DNA of 64,000 nucleotides from an uncultured Christensenellaceae bacterium (GCA_944381325.1 CALWKS010000001.1:62001-126000), one strand, 5' to 3'; shown: positions 32,673 to 43,095, numbered from the stretch's first letter. Numbers and translations are program-made. Notes: generated by a model from the letters alone, not told the origin.

Positions 32673-35198
32673 ATGAGTAATTTTTCTAAAGAATGTAAAG
32701 ACGTTATTGTAAACGCACAAAAATATGCAGCAACTTCGGGCGGTCTGCTCGGAACGGAACATCTTCTTATGGGTATGGTATCGGCAAAGAAATGCCGTGC
32801 CGCGTCGATACTGAGAAGATACGGCGTAACGGAAGAGTCTCTCGAAGGGCTCGTCGTATCCAACGGCGCAACAGTTGGCGACATTCAACTAAGCAACAGA
32901 GTTCAGTCAATTTTCAGATACGCTAAGAGCATTGCAGGCTCTATCGGCGAGGACGCGATAAGTTCTGACGCATTGCTTTACGCTATGTTTGCAGAGCCTG
33001 AAAGCGTGGGCGTAAGAGCCATCTCTTCTATCGCGGACGTGGAGAGCATAAAAAACACCACGGCAAGATCTCTTCTTAACGGTGAATTCGGGCTTGAAAG
33101 CGATGAAGACGAAAGCGTTGAAGAGGGAACAGAAAGTTCTCCTTTCGGAGTAAAACAGTCTTCTCCAAAGGCGCGCAAATTGTCTGAAGAACTTCTCAAG
33201 TTCGGTAGCGATCTCACTGAAAAGGCTGCTCAGGGCAAGCTCGATCCTATCATAGGCAGAAGCAAAGAAATCGAGAGAATTATTCAGATTCTTTCAAGAC
33301 GTACGAAGAACAATCCTGTGCTTATCGGTGAGCCCGGCGTAGGCAAGAGCGCGATAGTTGAAGGACTTGCTCAGGCTATCGTCAAAGGCGAAGTGCCTGA
33401 AACGCTGAAGAACAAGACTGTCTATGCGCTCGATATCACCAGCCTTGTTGCGGGCAGCAAATACCGCGGCGAGTTTGAGGAAAAACTCAAGAACGTGATC
33501 AATGAGATCAAAGCCAACGGCAATGTCATTGTCTTTATCGATGAAATCCACATGATAGTAGGCGCAGGCGACACCAAGGACGGCGCTATGGACGCGGCGA
33601 ACATTCTCAAGCCTATGCTTGCAAGAGGTGAGATGCAGACCATCGGCGCAACGACGATCGAGGAATACCGCAAGTTCATTGAAAAGGACAGCGCGCTCGA
33701 AAGAAGATTCCAGCCTATCATGGTAGATCCGCCGTCAGTGGAAGACACCGTTACCATACTTAAAGGCATTCGTGAAAAATACGAGGCGCACCACGGCGTA
33801 AAGATCACAGACGAAGCGCTGACCGCTGCCGCTGAAATGTCGGACAGATACATCAACGACAGATATCTGCCTGATAAGGCTATCGACCTTATAGACGAGG
33901 CTTCTTCAAAGAAAAAGACCGGATCGTTCACTTTGCCTAAAGACGTAAGAGAGCTCGAAGAAAAAGAAGCGAAACTCTCTATCGACGAAAAGGCGTGCGC
34001 TTCACGCGAGGATTACGAGGGCGCTGCAAAGATCCAGAAGGAAAAGAAAATGCTGCACGAAGAGATCCTCAAGGCAAAAGAAGACTGGATGAAGAAACGC
34101 GGCAAGGAAGACATTACCGTAACCGCTGAGGATATTGCAAACGTAGTAGCAAGCTGGACTTCGATCCCTGTCGTAAAACTTACTGAAAGCGAAGCCGAAA
34201 GACTGCTCAAGATGGAAGACATTCTGAGAAAGAGAGTCATCGGGCAGGAAGAGGCAATAAGCGCAGTCGCCAAGGCGGTAAGACGTGCGAGAGCGGGCAT
34301 AAAAGACCCCAAGAGACCTATCGGATCGTTTATATTCCTCGGACCTACCGGCGTTGGTAAAACAGAGCTTTGCAAGGCGCTTGCAGAAGCAATGTTCGGC
34401 GACGAAGATATGCTCATACGTATCGATATGTCTGAGTATATGGAAAAGGAGAACGTCTCCAAACTGATAGGCTCTGCGCCCGGTTACGTCGGTTACGACG
34501 AGGGCGGACAGCTCACCGAAAAGGTAAGAAGAAAGCCTTATTCAGTCGTTCTGTTCGATGAGATAGAAAAGGCGCACCCTGACGTATTCAACATACTGCT
34601 TCAGATCCTCGACGACGGCAGACTTACCGATTCTCACGGCAGAACGGTAAACTTCAAGAATACTATCGTAATCATGACTTCGAACGTCGGCGCAAGCGAG
34701 ATCAAGGCATCGAGACTCGGTTTCGGCAGCAAGGACGACGATAAGAAATACGAGGATATGAAGGAAAGACAGATGGAAGCTCTCAGAAAGAAATTCCGTC
34801 CCGAATTCCTCAACCGTATAGACGACACTATCATCTTCCGTGCGCTTACCGAGGCGGATATGGGCAAGATCGTTGACATGCTTCTCAAACAGCTCAGCAA
34901 ACGCCTTGAACCCACGTCTATCACCCTTGACGTTACCGATAAGGCAAAAGAGTATATCGTAAAAGAGGGAAGCAACGTGGAGTACGGCGCAAGACCTCTG
35001 AGAAGAGCTATTCAGAAGATGATCGAGGATGAACTCAGTGAAAAGATCCTTACCAAGGAAATCAAGGAAGGAGACCGCGTAAAAGTCGACTACGACGGAG
35101 AAAAACTTACGTTTGCTCCAGGCGATGCGAAGGCGGAAGAAAAAACTGAAGAAAAGCCTGAGAATTCTGACAAGAAAGACGAAGGCGGCAAAGAATGA
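32673..35198 (+). CDS. clpC: ATP-dependent Clp protease ATPase subunit ClpC
   Basis: The 841-residue protein has two Clp N repeats, AAA+ domain 1 (GEPGVGKSAIVEGLA, FIDEIHMIVGAG), a UVR-containing middle domain (REDYEGAAKIQKEK) and AAA+ domain 2 (GPTGVGKTELCKALAEA, LFDEIEKAHPDVF), plus the usual C-terminal domain. ClpC unfolds arginine-phosphorylated and other targets for ClpP. A polar tail rich in Lys and Glu (about 25 residues) follows the last conserved helix. GGAGG precedes the ATG. It closes the ctsR operon, with a strong terminator after it. Confidence 0.97.
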   Translation: MSNFSKECKDVIVNAQKYAATSGGLLGTEHLLMGMVSAKKCRAASILRRYGVTEESLEGLVVSNGATVGDIQLSNRVQSIFRYAKSIAGSIGEDAISSDALLYAMFAEPESVGVRAISSIADVESIKNTTARSLLNGEFGLESDEDESVEEGTESSPFGVKQSSPKARKLSEELLKFGSDLTEKAAQGKLDPIIGRSKEIERIIQILSRRTKNNPVLIGEPGVGKSAIVEGLAQAIVKGEVPETLKNKTVYALDITSLVAGSKYRGEFEEKLKNVINEIKANGNVIVFIDEIHMIVGAGDTKDGAMDAANILKPMLARGEMQTIGATTIEEYRKFIEKDSALERRFQPIMVDPPSVEDTVTILKGIREKYEAHHGVKITDEALTAAAEMSDRYINDRYLPDKAIDLIDEASSKKKTGSFTLPKDVRELEEKEAKLSIDEKACASREDYEGAAKIQKEKKMLHEEILKAKEDWMKKRGKEDITVTAEDIANVVASWTSIPVVKLTESEAERLLKMEDILRKRVIGQEEAISAVAKAVRRARAGIKDPKRPIGSFIFLGPTGVGKTELCKALAEAMFGDEDMLIRIDMSEYMEKENVSKLIGSAPGYVGYDEGGQLTEKVRRKPYSVVLFDEIEKAHPDVFNILLQILDDGRLTDSHGRTVNFKNTIVIMTSNVGASEIKASRLGFGSKDDDKKYEDMKERQMEALRKKFRPEFLNRIDDTIIFRALTEADMGKIVDMLLKQLSKRLEPTSITLDVTDKAKEYIVKEGSNVEYGARPLRRAIQKMIEDELSEKILTKEIKEGDRVKVDYDGEKLTFAPGDAKAEEKTEEKPENSDKKDEGGKE

Positions 35199-35229
35199 TA
35201 ACGTCTGAGCTTTTGCTTGGACAAACAAG

Positions 35230-35255
35230 AGAGCGGCGGATATCCGCCGCTCTTT
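35230..35255 (+). terminator. Terminator after clpC
   Basis: The perfect palindrome AGAGCGGCGGAT/ATCCGCCGCTCT is followed by a short T-tract. Confidence 0.8.
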
Positions 35256-35470
35256 TCGTTTATATCATTTAACGGCGCGGCAAAACGTATATATTTTATG
35301 ACGCTTAACTTGCTTTGCTTAAAAGTGAAAACCTGATTAAAATATTTCAAGCGTCAAGCAATCAGCGGCTACCAAATATTAAACTTTTTTGTCAAAGGCA
35401 TAAAAAAATATATACGGATTTGTTAAACAGGTAGTATAATATACACGATTAAGAGTCAAGAGGTGTGAAA

Positions 35471-36268
35471 ATGAGTAACGCGGGACTGATAGCTCTCGGA
35501 TTTTCATTGATTTTTCTGTTTACCTGCGCGGGCTCCGCAACGGTGTATTTCTTCAAAGGCGAGATATCGCCCAAGCTCAATACGCTTTTCCTCGGATTTG
35601 CCGCAGGTGTTATGATCGCGGCTACGATATGGTCGTTGCTTCTGCCGTCAATGGAAGGCGCTATGGAGATATTCGACAATAAGTATCTTTCAGTGCTTCC
35701 TGCAGCGGTAGGCTTTATAGTCGGAGGACTTTTCCTCGTCTTCCTGGACAAAGTGATCCCTCACTTCCATTTCGGAACGGATAAGGAAGAAGGACATCGC
35801 AGCAATTTTCAGAAGACGACCAAGCTCTTCCTTGCTGTTACCATACATAATATCCCTGAAGGCATTGCGGCCGGCGTAGCTTTCGGCGCGGCGGCTTCTC
35901 TGGGAGAGCATTCTGCATATCTTTCAGCACTCGGTCTTGCGATAGGTCTCGGACTTCAGAATTTCCCTGAAGGCGCTTCTGTCGCGCTTCCTATGAAAAA
36001 CCTTACAGGAAGCAAACACAAGGCGTTCCTGCTCGGTTCGTTCAGCGGTATAGTCGAGCCGATATTCGCGTTTTTAGGTTTTTACCTCGCGGCTTACGTT
36101 AGCGTTCTTCAGCCGTGGCTTCTCGCGTTTGCGGCAGGCGCAATGATTTTCGTAGTTGCAGAAGACCTTATCCCCGACGCAAAGCTTGCAGAACATCCGC
36201 ACCTTGGCACGTGGGGCGTTATGGTAGGTTTCGTCGTGATGATGGTGCTGGACGTAGTTCTCGGCTGA
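35471..36268 (+). CDS. ZIP-family divalent metal transporter
   Basis: The 265-residue protein has eight predicted helices and the ZIP signatures HNIPEGIAAGVAFG (helix 4) and QNFPEGASVALP (helix 5), whose His, Asn, Glu and Gln line the metal site, plus a His-containing loop (PHFHFGTDKEEGH). These transporters import zinc or related metals; the metal is not decided by sequence. AAGAGG lies 7 nt before the ATG at 35471; a GTG at 35465 is too close to it. The gene is monocistronic. Confidence 0.9.
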   Translation: MSNAGLIALGFSLIFLFTCAGSATVYFFKGEISPKLNTLFLGFAAGVMIAATIWSLLLPSMEGAMEIFDNKYLSVLPAAVGFIVGGLFLVFLDKVIPHFHFGTDKEEGHRSNFQKTTKLFLAVTIHNIPEGIAAGVAFGAAASLGEHSAYLSALGLAIGLGLQNFPEGASVALPMKNLTGSKHKAFLLGSFSGIVEPIFAFLGFYLAAYVSVLQPWLLAFAAGAMIFVVAEDLIPDAKLAEHPHLGTWGVMVGFVVMMVLDVVLG

Positions 36269-36295
36269 TAATTCAGATATAAAATAATACAACGT

Positions 36296-36325
36296 AAAGA
36301 AGTCTTTTCAAGGCTTCTTTTTTTA
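36296..36325 (+). terminator. Terminator after the ZIP gene
   Basis: AAAGAAG and CTTCTTT pair with a partly paired loop, followed by a T-tract. Confidence 0.75.
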
Positions 36326-36334
36326 TTTCACGTC

Positions 36335-36362
36335 TTTACAGAAAACTTACAGACAACTGACC
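36335..36362 (+). promoter_or_regulatory. Candidate PhoP box upstream of pstS
   Basis: TTTACA (36335-36340), CTTACA (36346-36351) and CTGACC (36357-36362) repeat with an 11-nt period, the spacing of PhoP direct repeats in Gram-positives. They lie 68-95 nt before the pstS start, with a poor -35 downstream, as expected for an activated promoter. Confidence 0.5.
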
Positions 36363-36429
36363 GTAGCGTGATAGTTGAACGGCGATCGTTTTTGTTAAAC
36401 TCTGGGTGTAAGAAACAGGAGGTTGAAAA

Positions 36430-37245
36430 ATGAAAGCAAAAAGAATATTCATTCTCGCAACGGTGTGTATAGTTGCGGCTATCGCTTGCGCGGCATCTTT
36501 CGTAGGTTGCAGCGGAGCAGGAGAAAACGAAGTAATCATCACGGGTTCGACATCGGTAACCCCTCTTATGGAAAAACTTGCAGAGGCTTTCGAAGCTAAA
36601 AATCAGGACGTTACCATTCAGATAACCGGTTCAGGTTCTTCTCAGGGTATCGCAGATGCACAGAAGGGCGCTTGCGAAATAGGTATGTCGTCAAGAGCGC
36701 TTAAGGCTGAAGAACTCGAAAGTCTCGAATCTATAGAGATCTGCAAAGACGGCATCGCTATCATCGTCAATAAAGAGTGCGAACTCACCGACGTTACCAG
36801 CGAGCAGGTTTACAACCTTTATGCAAACGGCACAGCTATCGGCAGCGTAAACACCCCCATCAACCGCAGTAACGGCAGCGGTACGAGAGACGGTTTCAAC
36901 GAACTTATCAAGAACGCTGAAGGAAACAGCCTCAAAGAACTCAAGGAACTCAAGGGCGAAACCCAGGATCAGACGGGCAGCGTTATCGAAAGAGTTGCAG
37001 GCGCGAAGAACGTAATGGGTTATATATCTCTCGGCTCTCTCAACGACAGAGTAAAAGCAGTTTCTCTCGACGGCGTAGAAGCTACTGTAGAGAACATCAA
37101 GGCAGGCGAATACAAACTGCAGAGACCCTTTGTCCTCGCTGTGAAGAAGGGCGCTACTCTCAGCGACGCGGCACAGAGATTCCTCGATTTTATCCAGAGT
37201 GAAGAAGGCAAGCAGATTATCAGAGATTTCGGTTGTATAGTCTGA
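36430..37245 (+). CDS. pstS: Phosphate ABC transporter substrate-binding lipoprotein PstS
   Basis: The 271-residue protein has a signal peptide with a lipobox-like FVGC (Cys near 27) and phosphate-contact motifs: GSTSVTPLMEKLAEAF, GSGSSQGI, MSSRAL and NRSNGSGTRDGF. It binds phosphate at the outer membrane face and hands it to PstCA. ACAGGAGG precedes the ATG. It opens the unit pstS-pstCA-pstB-phoU-phoP-phoR; pstCA begins 7 nt after its stop. Confidence 0.96.
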   Translation: MKAKRIFILATVCIVAAIACAASFVGCSGAGENEVIITGSTSVTPLMEKLAEAFEAKNQDVTIQITGSGSSQGIADAQKGACEIGMSSRALKAEELESLESIEICKDGIAIIVNKECELTDVTSEQVYNLYANGTAIGSVNTPINRSNGSGTRDGFNELIKNAEGNSLKELKELKGETQDQTGSVIERVAGAKNVMGYISLGSLNDRVKAVSLDGVEATVENIKAGEYKLQRPFVLAVKKGATLSDAAQRFLDFIQSEEGKQIIRDFGCIV

Positions 37246-37252
37246 GATAAAA

Positions 37253-39265
37253 ATGAAAACGAAAATTAACGCAAATTCAATAAAAGAAACCGTCGCCAAG
37301 GTGATATTCGCCGTGGCGGCGTGTTTTGCCGTATTATCCGTCGCGGCGATAATATGCTATCTTTTATACGCGGGCATACCTGCGTTCAGGGAGACGGGCA
37401 TAGGCAATTTCCTGTTCGGAACGACCTGGGCTCCGGGATACGACGGACCCGCTTCTGAAAAGTTCGGCATTCTTCCGATGATTGTAGGCTCAACGATAGC
37501 TACGGGCGGAGCGTTGCTTATAGGAGGAACTCTGGGAATAGCGGTGGCTGTGTTTATCGTCTATTTCTGCCCCAAGAAGCTTAAGATGCCTATGGTACAG
37601 CTGGTAAGCGTACTTGCAGGCATACCGAGTGTAATTTACGGATATTTCGGACTCAAGCAGATCGTTCCCGCACTTGCGGCTATAAGCCCGAACGGAAACG
37701 GAACAGGCATACTTGCAGTGTCTCTCGTCCTCGGGATAATGATCCTGCCCACGGTGGCAAGCCTTGCAAAAGACGCGTTGCTCGCAGTGCCTGAAAACTA
37801 TCACGAGGGAGCGCTGGCTCTCGGACTTACCAAAGAACAGAGCGTATTTAAGATCCTCGTGCCGTCGGCAAAGTCGGGCATTATGACGGCTTTGGGACTG
37901 GGCATAGGCAGAGCGGTCGGAGAGACGATGGCGGTAATAATGGTTGCTGGCAATACCGTGCAGTTCCCCAAAGGTCTGTTTGACGGTTTTATGACGCTTA
38001 CGGGCAACATCGTCATGGATATGTCGTACGCTTCGGGCGTGCACAGAAGCGCGCTGGTTGCGACGGGTTTTGTCCTGCTGGTGTTTATCCTGATACTCAA
38101 CGGCATACTTTACGCTATCAAGGGCAAAGGCGAAAAAGGAGTTGAAAAGAAAGGCTTCCGCTTTGCCGTCCCTGTTGCGGATAAGGCTCAGGCTGAAGGT
38201 TTCGGAGGCTCAGTCAAGTACGCTTTTGCGGTATGCGGCGCGGCATTGGCAAAGTCGTATAACGCTTGCGCAGACGGATGCGGCGCTGTGTCGGACAAAA
38301 TAAAAAGCGGCGCGCACAGAGTGAAAGAAGTCATTTCAGACGGAATAAATTCAGTTACTTCAAAGATAGGCGGCAAGTCTGTTGACGAAGAAGGCAATCC
38401 CGTTTTCAGAAAAAAGACCGCGTATTACGCTTTTCTCAAATGGCTGTGCATTGCCGGCACTGCGCTTATGGTTGCGGCAATAGCTTATCTTATCGGATTT
38501 ATCGTAGTCAAAGGCGTTGTCGCGTTTACCGAAATAGGATTTATAGATTTCCTTTTCGGCAAGAGCGGAGCGGGAAAGAACTCTCTTGCGCCTGCATTCG
38601 TGAGTACGGGTGCGCTTATCGGCATAGCGCTCGCAATCGCGCTTCCGATAGGAATATGCGCTGCGATATATCTGGTTGAATACGCAAAAAGCGGCAGCAG
38701 ACTGGTAAGGATCATAAGACTGTTTACGGATACGCTGTCAGGCATTCCGAGCATAGTATTCGGACTTTTCGGCGTAATAGTTTTCAACGACGCTTTAGGA
38801 CTCGGATACAGTCTTCTTTCAGGCGGTCTCACGCTGTCGGTAATGATATTGCCTACGGTCGTCAGAGCGGTTGAAGAAAGTCTGATAAACGTGCCGGGCG
38901 CTTACAGGGAAGCCAGTTACGCGCTGGGGGCAGGCAAGATACATACGATAGGCAAAATCGTCCTGCCGTGCGCGCTCAAAGGTATTCTCACTGCGATAGT
39001 GCTCAGCATAGGACGTATCGTCAGTGAATCCGCCGCATTGCTTCTCACCGCGGGATCTGTAAAGAATATGCCGAGAAACATTATGTCGCCCGGCAGCAGC
39101 TTTGCGGTAATGATGTATATGTTCGCAAGCGAAGGACTTTATATGAACGAGGCTTACGCAACGGCGCTGGTGCTTATCGTTATAGTGCTTGCGATAAACG
39201 CCTTAGTATTTGCGATAAGCCGTAAAAAGGAGAAAAAAAGTGAAAGTAAAAAATCAGGCAGATAA
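37253..39265 (+). CDS. PstC-PstA fusion, phosphate ABC transporter permease
   Basis: This single 670-residue frame encodes both permeases. Residues 1-287 are PstC ([25 protein letters not shown] loop [20 protein letters not shown]). Residues about 394-655 are PstA ([26 protein letters not shown] loop [20 protein letters not shown]). The linker of about 105 residues contains a moderately hydrophobic Ala/Cys-rich helix and a Lys/Ser-rich helix. Both EAA loops needed for the PstB dimer are intact, so a working channel of one polypeptide is likely. Its end overlaps the pstB start by 26 nt. Confidence 0.95.
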   Translation: MKTKINANSIKETVAKVIFAVAACFAVLSVAAIICYLLYAGIPAFRETGIGNFLFGTTWAPGYDGPASEKFGILPMIVGSTIATGGALLIGGTLGIAVAVFIVYFCPKKLKMPMVQLVSVLAGIPSVIYGYFGLKQIVPALAAISPNGNGTGILAVSLVLGIMILPTVASLAKDALLAVPENYHEGALALGLTKEQSVFKILVPSAKSGIMTALGLGIGRAVGETMAVIMVAGNTVQFPKGLFDGFMTLTGNIVMDMSYASGVHRSALVATGFVLLVFILILNGILYAIKGKGEKGVEKKGFRFAVPVADKAQAEGFGGSVKYAFAVCGAALAKSYNACADGCGAVSDKIKSGAHRVKEVISDGINSVTSKIGGKSVDEEGNPVFRKKTAYYAFLKWLCIAGTALMVAAIAYLIGFIVVKGVVAFTEIGFIDFLFGKSGAGKNSLAPAFVSTGALIGIALAIALPIGICAAIYLVEYAKSGSRLVRIIRLFTDTLSGIPSIVFGLFGVIVFNDALGLGYSLLSGGLTLSVMILPTVVRAVEESLINVPGAYREASYALGAGKIHTIGKIVLPCALKGILTAIVLSIGRIVSESAALLLTAGSVKNMPRNIMSPGSSFAVMMYMFASEGLYMNEAYATALVLIVIVLAINALVFAISRKKEKKSESKKSGR

Positions 39266-40031
39266 ATTCGAGCTTACCGACGTTGCCGTAAAGATGAGAG
39301 ACGTAAATCTGTTCTACGGCGACTTTCAGGCTCTGAAAAACATAAATATGGACGTAATGAAGGGTGAGATAACCGCGTTTATAGGACCTTCGGGTTGCGG
39401 CAAATCCACGCTTCTGAAGTGTATCAACAGAATGAACGACCTTGTTGAGGGATGCAAGGTAGAGGGCACTTTCGAGATAGGCGGAAATAACATTTACGCT
39501 CCGGGAACAGAGCTTCAGACTTTGAGAAAGAACGTCGGAATGGTCTTTCAGAAGCCCAATCCTTTCCCCATGAGCGTATATGACAACATAACCTACGGCC
39601 CGAAGCTTTACGGAATACGCGATAAGGCGACGCTTTCTGCAATTGTCGAGGACAGTCTTAAGCGCGCGGCTATGTGGGATGAGCTCAAAGACAGACTTGA
39701 CAAATCCGCTCTTGCGCTTTCAGGCGGTCAGCAGCAGAGACTGTGCATAGCGAGGGCGCTTTCTGTTCAGCCCAAGATACTGCTCATGGACGAGCCTACA
39801 AGCGCACTCGACCCTATATCTACGGGAAAGATAGAGGAGCTTTGCTCAGAACTCAAAGACAAGGTAACCATAATAATGGTAACGCACAATATGCAGCAGG
39901 CGGCGAGAATTTCTGACAAGACGGGATTCTTCCTCCTGGGAGAGCTTATAGAATACGGCACGACGGAACAGATATTCTCCAATCCTGTCGAGAAGCAGAC
40001 AGAGCGTTACATTACGGGCAGATTCGGCTGA
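39240..40031 (+). CDS. pstB: Phosphate ABC transporter ATP-binding protein PstB
   Basis: The 263-residue ABC ATPase has Walker [10 protein letters not shown], the Q-loop [10 protein letters not shown] (characteristic for PstB), signature LSGGQQQR, Walker [13 protein letters not shown] and the H-loop VTHNMQQA. It powers phosphate import through the fused permease. It starts with GTG at 39240 inside the end of pstCA, preceded by AAAAGGAG. Length is typical. Confidence 0.97.
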   Translation: MKVKNQADKFELTDVAVKMRDVNLFYGDFQALKNINMDVMKGEITAFIGPSGCGKSTLLKCINRMNDLVEGCKVEGTFEIGGNNIYAPGTELQTLRKNVGMVFQKPNPFPMSVYDNITYGPKLYGIRDKATLSAIVEDSLKRAAMWDELKDRLDKSALALSGGQQQRLCIARALSVQPKILLMDEPTSALDPISTGKIEELCSELKDKVTIIMVTHNMQQAARISDKTGFFLLGELIEYGTTEQIFSNPVEKQTERYITGRFG

Positions 40032-40089
40032 TATATGACGGCGTGCTTGCGCTGTCGATGTAATAATGATACAATATCAAGGAGTGAAT

Positions 40090-40731
40090 ATGGAAAACGG
40101 ACTGGAAAGCAGACTGAATAAACTCAAGACCGATTTTGCAAAGATGTGCAGAACGGTCGAAAGCATGTTGGCGTCGGCAAACGCGCTTTTGATAAAGCCC
40201 GACAAAGTCGCCGCCGCAGACGTGGTAAACAAAGATAAACTGGTGGACGAAGCGGAGGCGGATATAGAGAACGGATGTATGAGACTATTACTCCGCAATC
40301 AGCCTTTTGCAAAGGACTTCAGAGACGTATCGTGTATGCTGAAGGCGATCACAGACGTTGAAAGAATAGGCGATCAGGCGGCGGATATAGCGGGACTGAC
40401 AATGTCTATGGAAGAGGGAACAGAAGAAAAACCGCTTCTTAAAATGGGCACGCTTGCGCTTGCCATGGTCAGAGATTCGGTCAACTCTCTTCTCAACGAA
40501 GACGTGGCGCTGGCAGAAAAAACTCAGGCTCTCGACGATGAGATGGACAGTCTTTTCGATCTTGCCTGCGCGGAGATAGTAAACAAGATACAGCAAAATC
40601 CCGCTATCGCGGGTGCGGCGGCAGAATTGCTTATGATAGCCAAGTATTACGAGCGCATAGGCGACCATGCAGTCAACGTATGCGAATGGGCAGAATTCGG
40701 CAATACGGGAATACACAGCAAACACCAATGA
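40090..40731 (+). CDS. phoU: Phosphate signalling protein PhoU
   Basis: The 213-residue protein has the two PhoU repeats, each with the E/D-x3-D metal patterns: TDVERIGDQAADIA and AKYYERIGDHAVNVCEW. PhoU links the state of the Pst transporter to the PhoR kinase and represses the regulon in high phosphate. AAGGAG precedes the ATG at 40090. A promoter-like pair (TTGCGC 40047, TACAAT 40070, 17-nt gap) lies just upstream but overlaps the ribosome site, so an internal promoter is doubtful. It overlaps phoP by 4 nt. Confidence 0.94.
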   Translation: MENGLESRLNKLKTDFAKMCRTVESMLASANALLIKPDKVAAADVVNKDKLVDEAEADIENGCMRLLLRNQPFAKDFRDVSCMLKAITDVERIGDQAADIAGLTMSMEEGTEEKPLLKMGTLALAMVRDSVNSLLNEDVALAEKTQALDDEMDSLFDLACAEIVNKIQQNPAIAGAAAELLMIAKYYERIGDHAVNVCEWAEFGNTGIHSKHQ

Positions 40732-41387
40732 ACGAACTGATTTACGTTATCGAAGACGACGAAGGAGTGCAGGAAGTTTACGAAAGCGCGTTTGACGGGC
40801 TTTACGAAACGCGCATTTTCGGCAGCGGCAAGGAGTTTTTCGACGCTTTCAACGAGCGCAAACCCTCTCTTGTCATAGTTGACATAATGTTGCCCGATAT
40901 GGACGGTTATACGATAATCACCAATATCCGCGCGAGAGACGAGCGCATTCCCGTCATAGTCGTTTCGGCAAAGACTGACGAGATGAGCTTTGTGAAAGGT
41001 CTCAACAAGGGCGCTGACGACTATATGGCAAAGCCGTTTTCGGTAATGGAACTGATAGCGAGAGTAAAGGCGGGATTGAGAAGAGCAAGGCTGTTTGTCA
41101 AAGCGCACGGCGATTTTGAGATAGACAGCAGCAATTACCGCATTTTTTATAAAAAGACGGATATGCAGCTCACGCTCAAAGAATTCAGGCTGCTCGAATA
41201 CCTTTTGTCGGCAAGCGGCAGGACTGTGTCGAGAGACGAGCTTTTCAATGAAGTGTGGGGAGAAAACTTTATGGGCGAAACGCGCGCCCTGGATATGCAT
41301 ATCGCAGAGATAAGACTCAAGCTGTCGCGTTGCGGCGCGCCCAACGTGATACAGACGGTACGCGGCGTAGGTTACAGGATAGAATAA
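40728..41387 (+). CDS. phoP: PhoP/PhoB-type response regulator
   Basis: The 219-residue protein has a receiver domain (VIEDDEGVQ acidic pair, phospho-acceptor Asp in VDIMLPDMDGY, KPFSVMEL with the conserved Lys) and an OmpR-type winged helix (LTLKEFRLLEYLL, MHIAEIRLKL, VRGVGYRIE). By context it activates phosphate-starvation genes; the box before pstS is the obvious target. The start overlaps phoU (ATGA) and its stop overlaps phoR (TAATG), so the three are translationally coupled. It is called from its pst neighbours; sequence alone shows only the OmpR class. Confidence 0.93.
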   Translation: MNELIYVIEDDEGVQEVYESAFDGLYETRIFGSGKEFFDAFNERKPSLVIVDIMLPDMDGYTIITNIRARDERIPVIVVSAKTDEMSFVKGLNKGADDYMAKPFSVMELIARVKAGLRRARLFVKAHGDFEIDSSNYRIFYKKTDMQLTLKEFRLLEYLLSASGRTVSRDELFNEVWGENFMGETRALDMHIAEIRLKLSRCGAPNVIQTVRGVGYRIE

Positions 41388-43093
41388 TGAAAAAGAGGAT
41401 AATACTTCAAAGCTTTATCATATCGCTTGTTACGGCGATGGTCGTGTTCTTTTCGAGCATCGCAACTCATTACAGCGTTCAGGAAAACAGGATAAAAAAA
41501 GAAATACAGTCTGACGCCGCAATGTTTGCAGGCCTTACAGCTGCGGACAGTTCTGCGCTAGAGAATATAACCGATTTCGGCAGTGCGCGCGTTACCGTCA
41601 TAGACGAAAACGGCAAGGTGCTTTTTGACAGCGGCAAGAGCGACAGCGAGAATATGGACGATCACTCGAAAAGAGAAGAAGTCGTCGCCGCACTTGAAGG
41701 CAGACCCGTTGTTGTAAAAAGACATTCAGACACACTCGGCAAGGATATGTATTACTATGCGCTTGCAGTAGATACTGATGGCGGCAGAGTAGTTGTCAGA
41801 GTTGCTGAAAGTGCAGGCGATATATGGTCGTTCAGCTGTATAGCTTTCATCTACGTTGCGGTCGCGCTTGTGGTAGCCTTCCTGCTATCATATCTGCTTG
41901 CAAAAAATCTTTCAGACAAAGTCGAAGCGAGATTAACAGATCTGAGAGACGCTTTGAGAAGCACCAACAACGGCGATTACGAGATACGCCCCTGCGAGAC
42001 TTCAGACGCGCTCGATTTCTCAATTATAAGCGAACTCAACGAGCTGGCTTCTATGCTCAGAGAAAACTATTCGACGCTGAGAAAAGAAAAGGCAAAGCTT
42101 GACAGCGTTGTCTACAATATGACTCAGGGACTTATCGTAGTTGATAAAAATTTCAACGTCGTACTCAGAAACGGCGTGGCTCAGCAGCTTACGGGCAAAG
42201 CAAAGACGGGCGTAAATCTCATAAATATGATTGACGACGAAGAGCTTTTCGAAAAGCTGAGCGGCATTCTGACAAAAGGAGAAAACGAGACTTTCCCGTA
42301 TGTCTATAAAGAGAAAGATCTTGTGATAAACGTATTTACTCTCGGATTGTCCGACGTTGAAGACGACCTCGGCGTGATCCTTATAAGCGACGTTACCAAG
42401 GAGAAAGAACTGGCAAGGCAGAAGAGCATTTTCTTTGCCAACGCTTCTCACGAACTCAAGACGCCGCTTACCTCCGTTCAGGGACTCAGCGAAGTGCTCC
42501 TGTCGCGTACGGACGAAAAATCTCCCGACTATAAGTACATCAAGCGCATTCACACCGAGAGCGTAAGACTTCACAACATAGTGATGGATATGCTGTATAT
42601 CAGCAGGCTTGAATCGAGAGAAGTCGCAAGAAACCACGACAACGTGAGACTGTCCGCCGTTGTCAACGAATCGCTTCAGTCTTACAAAGAAGAAATCGCC
42701 GCAAAGGAAATAGCGGTTAAGACAGAAGGTGATGCCTGCGTGGAGGGCGACGAGCACAATCTGTACGAATGTATAAACAATATCGTGGGCAACGCTGTCC
42801 ATTACAATAAAAAAGGCGGATCGATAAATATAAATATGTCTGAAAAAGACGGCTTTGCCACGATAACCGTAAAGGACGGCGGCATAGGCATAGCAAAAGA
42901 ACATCTGCCGTATATCTGCGAAAGGTTTTACAGAGTAGATAAAAGCCGTTCAAAGCAGACGGGCGGCACGGGACTGGGACTTTCGATAGTAAAACACGTA
43001 GTCGCGCTTTACGGCGGAAGTCTGAATATTGCCAGCGAAGAAGACGTCGGCACAACCGTTACCGTAACGCTTCCCGTAAGAAGAGAAAAATAA
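41387..43093 (+). CDS. phoR: PhoR-type sensor histidine kinase
   Basis: The 568-residue protein has an N-terminal membrane helix, an extracytoplasmic domain of about 125 residues, a second helix (IAFIYVAVALVVAFLLSYLLA) and a HAMP-like linker. A PAS domain follows (VVYNMTQGLIVVDKNFNVVLRN), then HisKA (FFANASHELKTPLTSVQG) and HATPase (NIVGNAVHYN, VKDGGIGI, GTGLGLSIVKHV). It should phosphorylate PhoP under phosphate limitation. The ATG at 41387 overlaps the phoP stop; a longer frame from 41255 is unsupported. A terminator at 43096 closes the regulon. Confidence 0.95.
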   Translation: MKKRIILQSFIISLVTAMVVFFSSIATHYSVQENRIKKEIQSDAAMFAGLTAADSSALENITDFGSARVTVIDENGKVLFDSGKSDSENMDDHSKREEVVAALEGRPVVVKRHSDTLGKDMYYYALAVDTDGGRVVVRVAESAGDIWSFSCIAFIYVAVALVVAFLLSYLLAKNLSDKVEARLTDLRDALRSTNNGDYEIRPCETSDALDFSIISELNELASMLRENYSTLRKEKAKLDSVVYNMTQGLIVVDKNFNVVLRNGVAQQLTGKAKTGVNLINMIDDEELFEKLSGILTKGENETFPYVYKEKDLVINVFTLGLSDVEDDLGVILISDVTKEKELARQKSIFFANASHELKTPLTSVQGLSEVLLSRTDEKSPDYKYIKRIHTESVRLHNIVMDMLYISRLESREVARNHDNVRLSAVVNESLQSYKEEIAAKEIAVKTEGDACVEGDEHNLYECINNIVGNAVHYNKKGGSININMSEKDGFATITVKDGGIGIAKEHLPYICERFYRVDKSRSKQTGGTGLGLSIVKHVVALYGGSLNIASEEDVGTTVTVTLPVRREK

Positions 43094-43095
43094 AC

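Noticed and set aside
40047..40075. Internal promoter before phoU (TTGCGC, 17 nt, TACAAT)
   Set aside because: The predicted start would fall inside the ribosome site, leaving no usable leader; kept only as a remark.
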